Source: Isoetes taiwanensis (lineage: Eukaryota; Streptophyta; Lycopodiopsida; Isoetales; Isoetaceae). From it: 64,000 bases of DNA. This document shows positions 59,250-64,000 of the stretch, one piece after another. Under the pieces are notes generated by a model, which was given only the letters and a program-made list of their open reading frames with translations, was not told the origin of the DNA and made no database searches. Numbering within the stretch: position 1 is the stretch's first letter; each line of letters opens with the position of its first letter. The translations under genes were made by a program, and so were the position numbers. Location: assembly GCA_021234155.1 (NCBI GenBank), contig JAJEKV010000046.1:6081012-6145011 (forward strand), in the 5' to 3' direction.

Positions 59250-59965
59250 TTGCATGCAAAATTCATAAAATGGGGAGGATCTGGGATCATTCTAGACAGT
59301 CAGTTGAGTGGTGCCAATTTACAAGGCTGGTGATAGAAACTGCCCTTCCAATTATTGCACCATAATGGCCATTCTTTGCTTGCAAATCATTTTGCCGGAG
59401 TTTTAAAGAAATGTTTGACCACTTGAGCAGAGTCATCTAGCGTTAGGGCATTGGCTCAAGCACTCCACTATTGGCCATATTCACCATACGCACCTTACTA
59501 GAGGATAGTTGCAACAAACAACATGACTTCTATTGTTGTTTTGTAGCAAAAGCTTTTGATATAGTCCTTATAGAGGAGTTATGGACGAGATTGTCGCATT
59601 TAGGTGTTCCATAGAATTACATGTGCGATGCATAGGCTTTATCTGCAGGCATGTCCCCATCAAATAACCTCATTAACAACAATGCGGTGGTGCATCAAGG
59701 TTGTCTTGTCCACTCTCTCCTACATTGCTTGGTTTTTAGATTGACTAGCTTGAAGATTGGGTTGCTCAACATGGGCTGGAGGGGCATGTCTTGCTCATCA
59801 TATCATTAGACAATTACTATATGCAGATGATATTGTTCTCTTGGCCCCTACACCAGCGAGTATGCAACGTCGTCTAGACGCGCCATGTTACTTCTGTCAA
59901 GCAAATATATCTTGCAAGCAATGAGGAGATTTGATTAAAAATGCCCTAGAAAAATTCTAGATGTA
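59250..59965 (+). pseudogene. Decayed LINE reverse transcriptase of a second family
   Basis: Pieces in several frames follow the order of a LINE reverse transcriptase: IETALPIIAP (59330), IFTIRTLLEDSCNKQ (59480), FYCCFVAKAFDIV (59530), EELWTRLSHLGVP (59575), VVHQGCLVHSLL (59690), QLLYADDIVLLAPTPASMQ (59810) with an intact YADD box. It differs from the family at 2.7 and 13.5 kb (different spacing and residues after YADD), so it represents another, older lineage. It has many stops and no recognisable ends. Confidence 0.8.
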
Positions 59966-59989
59966 ATGGCTCATCTTATTTGCACATAA

Positions 59990-60199
59990 ATTTTAGTTAA
60001 TAGCATTTGTACCTCTCATTCTGGAAGATGCAAATGTGGCAGTCGTTTTACTCTGGGGCGATATAAAATCACACGAGAGAGGAAGATGGAAACGCTCAAG
60101 AAGAAGGCCGATGAAAAGAACAAGAAACTGAAGCAATATATCGAGAAACAGAAAGGTGCCAAAAAAGGGTCCGAGCCATTTTCCTCTTTCCAAGAATGA
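59990..60199 (+). CDS. Short basic ORF, possible last exon of unknown gene
   Basis: The 69-codon open frame contains a CKCG pair and then a strongly helical, Lys/Glu-rich stretch (ERKMETLKKKADEKNKKLKQ) and ends GSEPFSSFQE with a TGA. An acceptor-like ttttag at 59991-59996 could open it as a terminal exon. Composition is better than random, but no homology is recognised and no upstream exon was found. Confidence 0.3.
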   Translation: MLVNSICTSHSGRCKCGSRFTLGRYKITRERKMETLKKKADEKNKKLKQYIEKQKGAKKGSEPFSSFQE

Positions 60200-61114
60200 C
60201 GGTTCTATAAGTTCCATGATACCATAGAACCATTGCATTATACGGCTACCATGATATAGTAGATATTGTATATTTTACTGTGAAACTTAAAGCATGGTTA
60301 TTTTATTGTTAGCGGTCGAAGAACTCGTGTCTATAAAAGGTTTATACTATGTCCTCTATTGTCCTAGGCATATAGCGACCTATAAGAAGGTATTACAATT
60401 TTTAATCAATGTAAGGTAATCTGAATATAGTTTATTTGTAATTGTAATGAACTTCAAGTTCTATAAAGTTACAATATATAACTGGACATGGAAGTGTGAT
60501 TGACCTTCCAATTCTTCATCTGTGGTTTTTGACGTGTGATTGACCTTCCAATAAATCTAATTGATTACATCTTGTACTTGTGTTCAATTATCTGCAAATC
60601 ATAAATGGTGCAAGATAAGCATGGAAGGAGGCATAAAGATTCAAAAGCTACATGCTATGATTGAATAAAAAATGGCAATCATGTAGTGGCAATATCTTAA
60701 AATGCAACCTAGTTATCAAGGTTATCTACATATATAAGGAAGAGCACGAAGTAATAGACCAAGCATAAATACATCTCTTGAAGAATATTCACTGAACAAA
60801 GAGAAGTGCATCTTATCATATTCATCCATTCTATAAAAAGATATCTACACAACTAATAACATGCATGCCATCAATCCTACAATTGTCGTGAACCTACTAA
60901 AAAACAAGAAAAATACGTGAAAAATATGTGAGAAATATGTAAAAAATATGCCAAGTTGGCAAAGAATCTGATACATGATGAACAATCAAGAATACAATGG
61001 CTCGAAGACAAGCAAGAACACGAGACAAATGCTTAGAAGGCTCAAGGCTGGCGTTAAACTGGAATATCTATCTAGTGTCGAAGGCCCCTTCATATACTGG
61101 AAAAGGGGCCTCTT
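60200..61114. other. Intergenic, no gene seen
   Basis: A 'gtgtgattgaccttccaat' string occurs twice (60495, 60535). Otherwise empty. Confidence 0.35.
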
Positions 61115-61129
61115 TTTTGCACGAATGCA

Positions 61130-61335
61130 TGTGGAATATATGCATCTAAGTTGTGGAATGTTTCAAAACCTCCTGGAAGCCAATATACATGTAAGGAAGA
61201 TGCAAATTAATATCTTCAACAACTATTGGTTGCTTACTTGGCTAAGGTACATGACTCGCAACTAGAAGGTTGTGAGTTTAAACCTTGCCTTTTGCATCCA
61301 TGCGACGACCATCCTTTGTATTTTAGAATAGGATA
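61130..61335 (+). repeat. Dispersed repeat with tRNA-like segment, copy 1
   Basis: Matches 62100-62305 in the same orientation: 'atatatgcatctaagtt.tggaatgtt', 'gaagccaatat.catgtaaggaagatgca', 'taatatcttcaaca', 'ttggctaag.tac'. A box-A-like tggctaaggtac is followed by a box-B-like gagtttaaacc at 61280, which suggests a tRNA-derived SINE. Confidence 0.65.
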
Positions 61336-61340
61336 TGAAT

Positions 61341-62097
61341 ACTCATATGGTCATCAAACTATCCCACTCAATACAATGATGGCTTCCCCTTCAATAATGA
61401 TTGCGAGGCATAATATTCTTTCCCCTAGGATCAAACACCTAATCATCATAAGTTGAATCAATATAAACTTCTTTGTCTAGCATGAGATCTAGATACTAAG
61501 CAAGGTCTGATGCAAGGGAAAGATCTGGAACGTAAGCAGGGACGAGACTTAATGGATCTAACATATAATCAGAGTCTAGATCATGAATAGGAACAGAGGA
61601 ATGAGCATACTTCAAAACTGGAGGAGGAACAAGGCCAGGGGTATAGAAACTGAAGTATGAGCTGGAGCAGGAGTATCAACAAAAGCAAATGCTGACAGGA
61701 TCAAGATAGAGAACTAGATCAGGAGCAAGATTTAAAATTGAAGGAGCATCAGAACATAAAGACGTATTTGTGATAGAATTTGAGATCAAGCTTGAATCCA
61801 AGACTGAACAAGCAATGGAGGGCGAGGTTTATGCAACATCAAGAAGATCATAAAGGCGAGGTCTCTGCAACATCAAGAAGTGTAGGAACTAAGACTGGAT
61901 CAAGAATTGGAAATAGAACTGGGACTGGAACTAGAATTGAGATAGAATCCTGAACTAGAAATGAAGCTGATAGTTGGCCATCCAACTGTCTTTGTTGCCA
62001 CCTTTCATCAAGTTGCTCATCCTTGCTCTTGAACTAGAGATAGTGCTGATAGAACGATGCAACAATCTTCTCAATCTCTTGTATAATACTCGCTAAT
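61341..62097. other. Low-complexity A/G-rich stretch, no gene
   Basis: 61500-61960 is unusually rich in 'ag/ga' and 'aactggaact/gatcaag' words, a purine-biased degenerate repeat without a frame. Confidence 0.4.
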
Positions 62098-62099
62098 TG

Positions 62100-62305
62100 A
62101 TTTTTCATATGGGATATATGCATCTAAGTTTTGGAATGTTCCAGAACCTCATGGAAGCCAATATTCATGTAAGGAAGATGCAGCCTAATATCTTCAACAA
62201 GTATTGGTACCTTGCTTGGCTAAGATACGTAGTTACAAGCTCAAATCCTACTTTGTGCAACTACATTTTTGCATCCGCATGACAACCATAATTTGTACAT
62301 ACAAG
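62100..62305 (+). repeat. Dispersed repeat with tRNA-like segment, copy 2
   Basis: About 80% similar to 61130-61335 and slightly shorter around the box-B-like part (gctcaaatcc). Confidence 0.65.
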
Positions 62306-62310
62306 TAAGA

Positions 62311-63482
62311 TACGCATACCCGTATGGTCGTCACAATAATGTAGAATATAGTAATGGTCGCCACAACAATGTAGGATAATATACTATTAGCGATGACAGT
62401 GAAGTGCATAAGTTTTAGTTAGTGCCTCCATGTGTTCAAGAAATCTTCCTCAACTTCATTAATACCAGTTCCAAACTTTTCCATAACAGTACTAAGATGA
62501 ATAATGAAATTATAATGCTCAACGACTAGAAATTTGTACTTTTTGACTCATGACTCACAGAAGAAAAAAAAGGCAGCCTTATTAGATCAGATCAGCATGG
62601 CTGCTCAAAGATGGAACATAAAAATTTCGACTTCTCATTTCTACAAATGTTATAAGCATAGCAGTAGATACAACCTTATTTTGCTCAAAAATAGCATGCG
62701 TGCATTGCCTATGCACTTGATCTTCTTATTGAAAGCATTAAGTGAAGAAGCTACATAACTTTATCTCAGCACGATGATTACTACGGAACTTTTTTATAGT
62801 CATGTTAGTGTGCGCACGACATGCATGCAAATTGTTGCATAAGCAACACTATTTGGCATGTTTCTTTCATTATGGCTAGAAAACCTATTCCTTACCATAC
62901 CAATTTTTAATATGCCGTTGCATCTCAAGTTTCTAGAAAGACTTTTAACGGACATCCATAGGCATTGATAAGTGTGTTGCCAAGGACCACATCAACTTAC
63001 AAATTGCTGCTAATTATTTACACATGCAACTACTTAGCTTTCCATCTACTACCACGTGGGCCACCAGATCTGCAATGATAGCAGCAATGAGGTTATGCCT
63101 AGAATGTGCTTACGTTCTTGTCCATATTCTCCTAGTGATATGACAACATCCCTTCTCACGATCACCTATTGCGCTGAAACTCTTTTAACTAAGCATCATA
63201 GATACATAATGAACCTCATATTCATGATTCGTTTGGCTATGAAGGATACCTACACGCCAACAAGCACTGGATGTGTCGATGCCTTTGCTATAAGAAGAGT
63301 AAAAGCAATCATAATCCCACAATGACCTATCTTTTTAGGCACCATCACTATCCAACTTCACTAATTGGAACATAGTCGTTAAGTAATTAGAACATAATGG
63401 TTAAGTGCTGCAGCAAAGGCTGTAGTCAGCCTAATGAACATCGCATCTGCTTATGTGTTTATGAGAAATGTTTATATCAACA
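62311..63482. other. Intergenic, no gene seen
   Basis: Nothing can be supported beyond unconvincing short frames. Confidence 0.35.
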
Positions 63483-64000
63483 CACATTCTCGAGCTGCGA
63501 CTCGCATGACACAACAACGCCCGAAAGAAGAGAACTTCCCGTCGATCCGAGATGAAGGCTCAAGAATTGCCCCATAGTGGAGGAATGCCGAGGTAGAAGC
63601 GAGAAGAAGGATAGGAAGAGATACGAAAAGATAGGAAACGCCAGAAGGGATGCGCCGGGGAAAGGTCAACGCAGTTAAAGGTAGAAGAGAACCGAGAACG
63701 ATAAGAAACGCCCAAGGGATACGCCGAAAGGTCGGTCGAAGAGAAACAAGAATGATAGGAAATGCCACGAAAGGTCAACCCATGCAAGAGGAAGCCCCTC
63801 CTAGCGCATGAGAGCATAGAACATAACACGGAAACACTCAAAACGATGGATGGGGCTTTTCTATTCATCCCAAGCCGGTGTAATTACAATGGTTTTAGAG
63901 TGGGTAGTTGCGCGATATCGCAAGCTACCCAAAAAAAAAATACAGGGAATATCCAACATAACACTGGACCCCAAAATACAAAAAATATATCATAGATGTT
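63483..64000 (-). repeat. Dispersed repeat, copy B (inverted relative to 7418-7940)
   Basis: The reverse complement follows copy A from 'aacatctatgatatattttt' at the window edge to 'gcgagtcgcagctcgagaa' at 63483. It has indels in the pyrimidine-rich units and lacks the 'cccagcagtgtttcagg' block. The element probably continues beyond the window. Confidence 0.8.

Overview
This window looks like nuclear DNA of a land plant, probably a spore-bearing one (bryophyte, lycophyte or fern). It is AT-rich, with short GT-AG introns, Ty3/gypsy chromoviruses, a plant-type Helitron, LINEs, SINEs and MITEs, and no bacterial gene organisation. Two gene fragments point to a plant: a plant-type PARP2-like gene, and a histone H3 with features of plant CENH3. 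An intact UPF0193/EVG1-family gene, a family I recall mainly from organisms with cilia or flagella, hints at motile sperm. That last step is inference.

Most of the window is nested mobile DNA. 0-10 kb: a partly tandem, degenerate multi-exon gene of unknown function is mixed with pieces of one ~1.5 kb LTR family and a LINE fragment. A ~520 bp repeat at 7.4 kb recurs inverted at the right edge (63.5-64 kb). 13.5-15.3 kb: a 5'-truncated LINE ends in a long (TATC)n tail. 16.8-26.6 kb: a degenerate Helitron with a repeated 5' region, Rep and Pif1-type helicase remnants and an RPA-like gene. It is interrupted by a solo LTR (target duplication ATTTG) and by a tRNA-derived SINE with the same (TATC)n tail. 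26.7-30.2 kb (minus strand): the 3' part of a Ty3/gypsy element with an extra 572-codon ORF after integrase, broken by an oppositely oriented LTR element.

30.2-34.1 kb is the most unusual part. A 5' LTR and tRNA-Met primer site are followed by a TATA box and a histone H3-like coding region with an H3-like start (MARTKQ), a very long charged tail and a C-terminal histone fold. It is flanked by four near-identical 67-bp palindromes. The reading frame is broken by several shifts.

36.7-43 kb: an almost complete but frameshifted Ty3/gypsy chromovirus with two LTRs. A 512-bp hAT-type nonautonomous element sits in its chromodomain (8-bp target duplication), and a 430-bp foldback element sits at the end of its 3' LTR. 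46.9-49.5 kb: a PARP2-like catalytic region with recognisable exons but frame breaks. 55.5-57.0 kb: the cleanest host gene in the window, a seven-exon UPF0193 gene whose splice phases all agree. 59.2-60.0 kb: a second, decayed LINE family. The remaining sequence is intergenic, with short tandem duplications and tRNA-like SINE remnants.

All exon and element boundaries were read by eye. Single-base frameshifts may be real decay or assembly indels.
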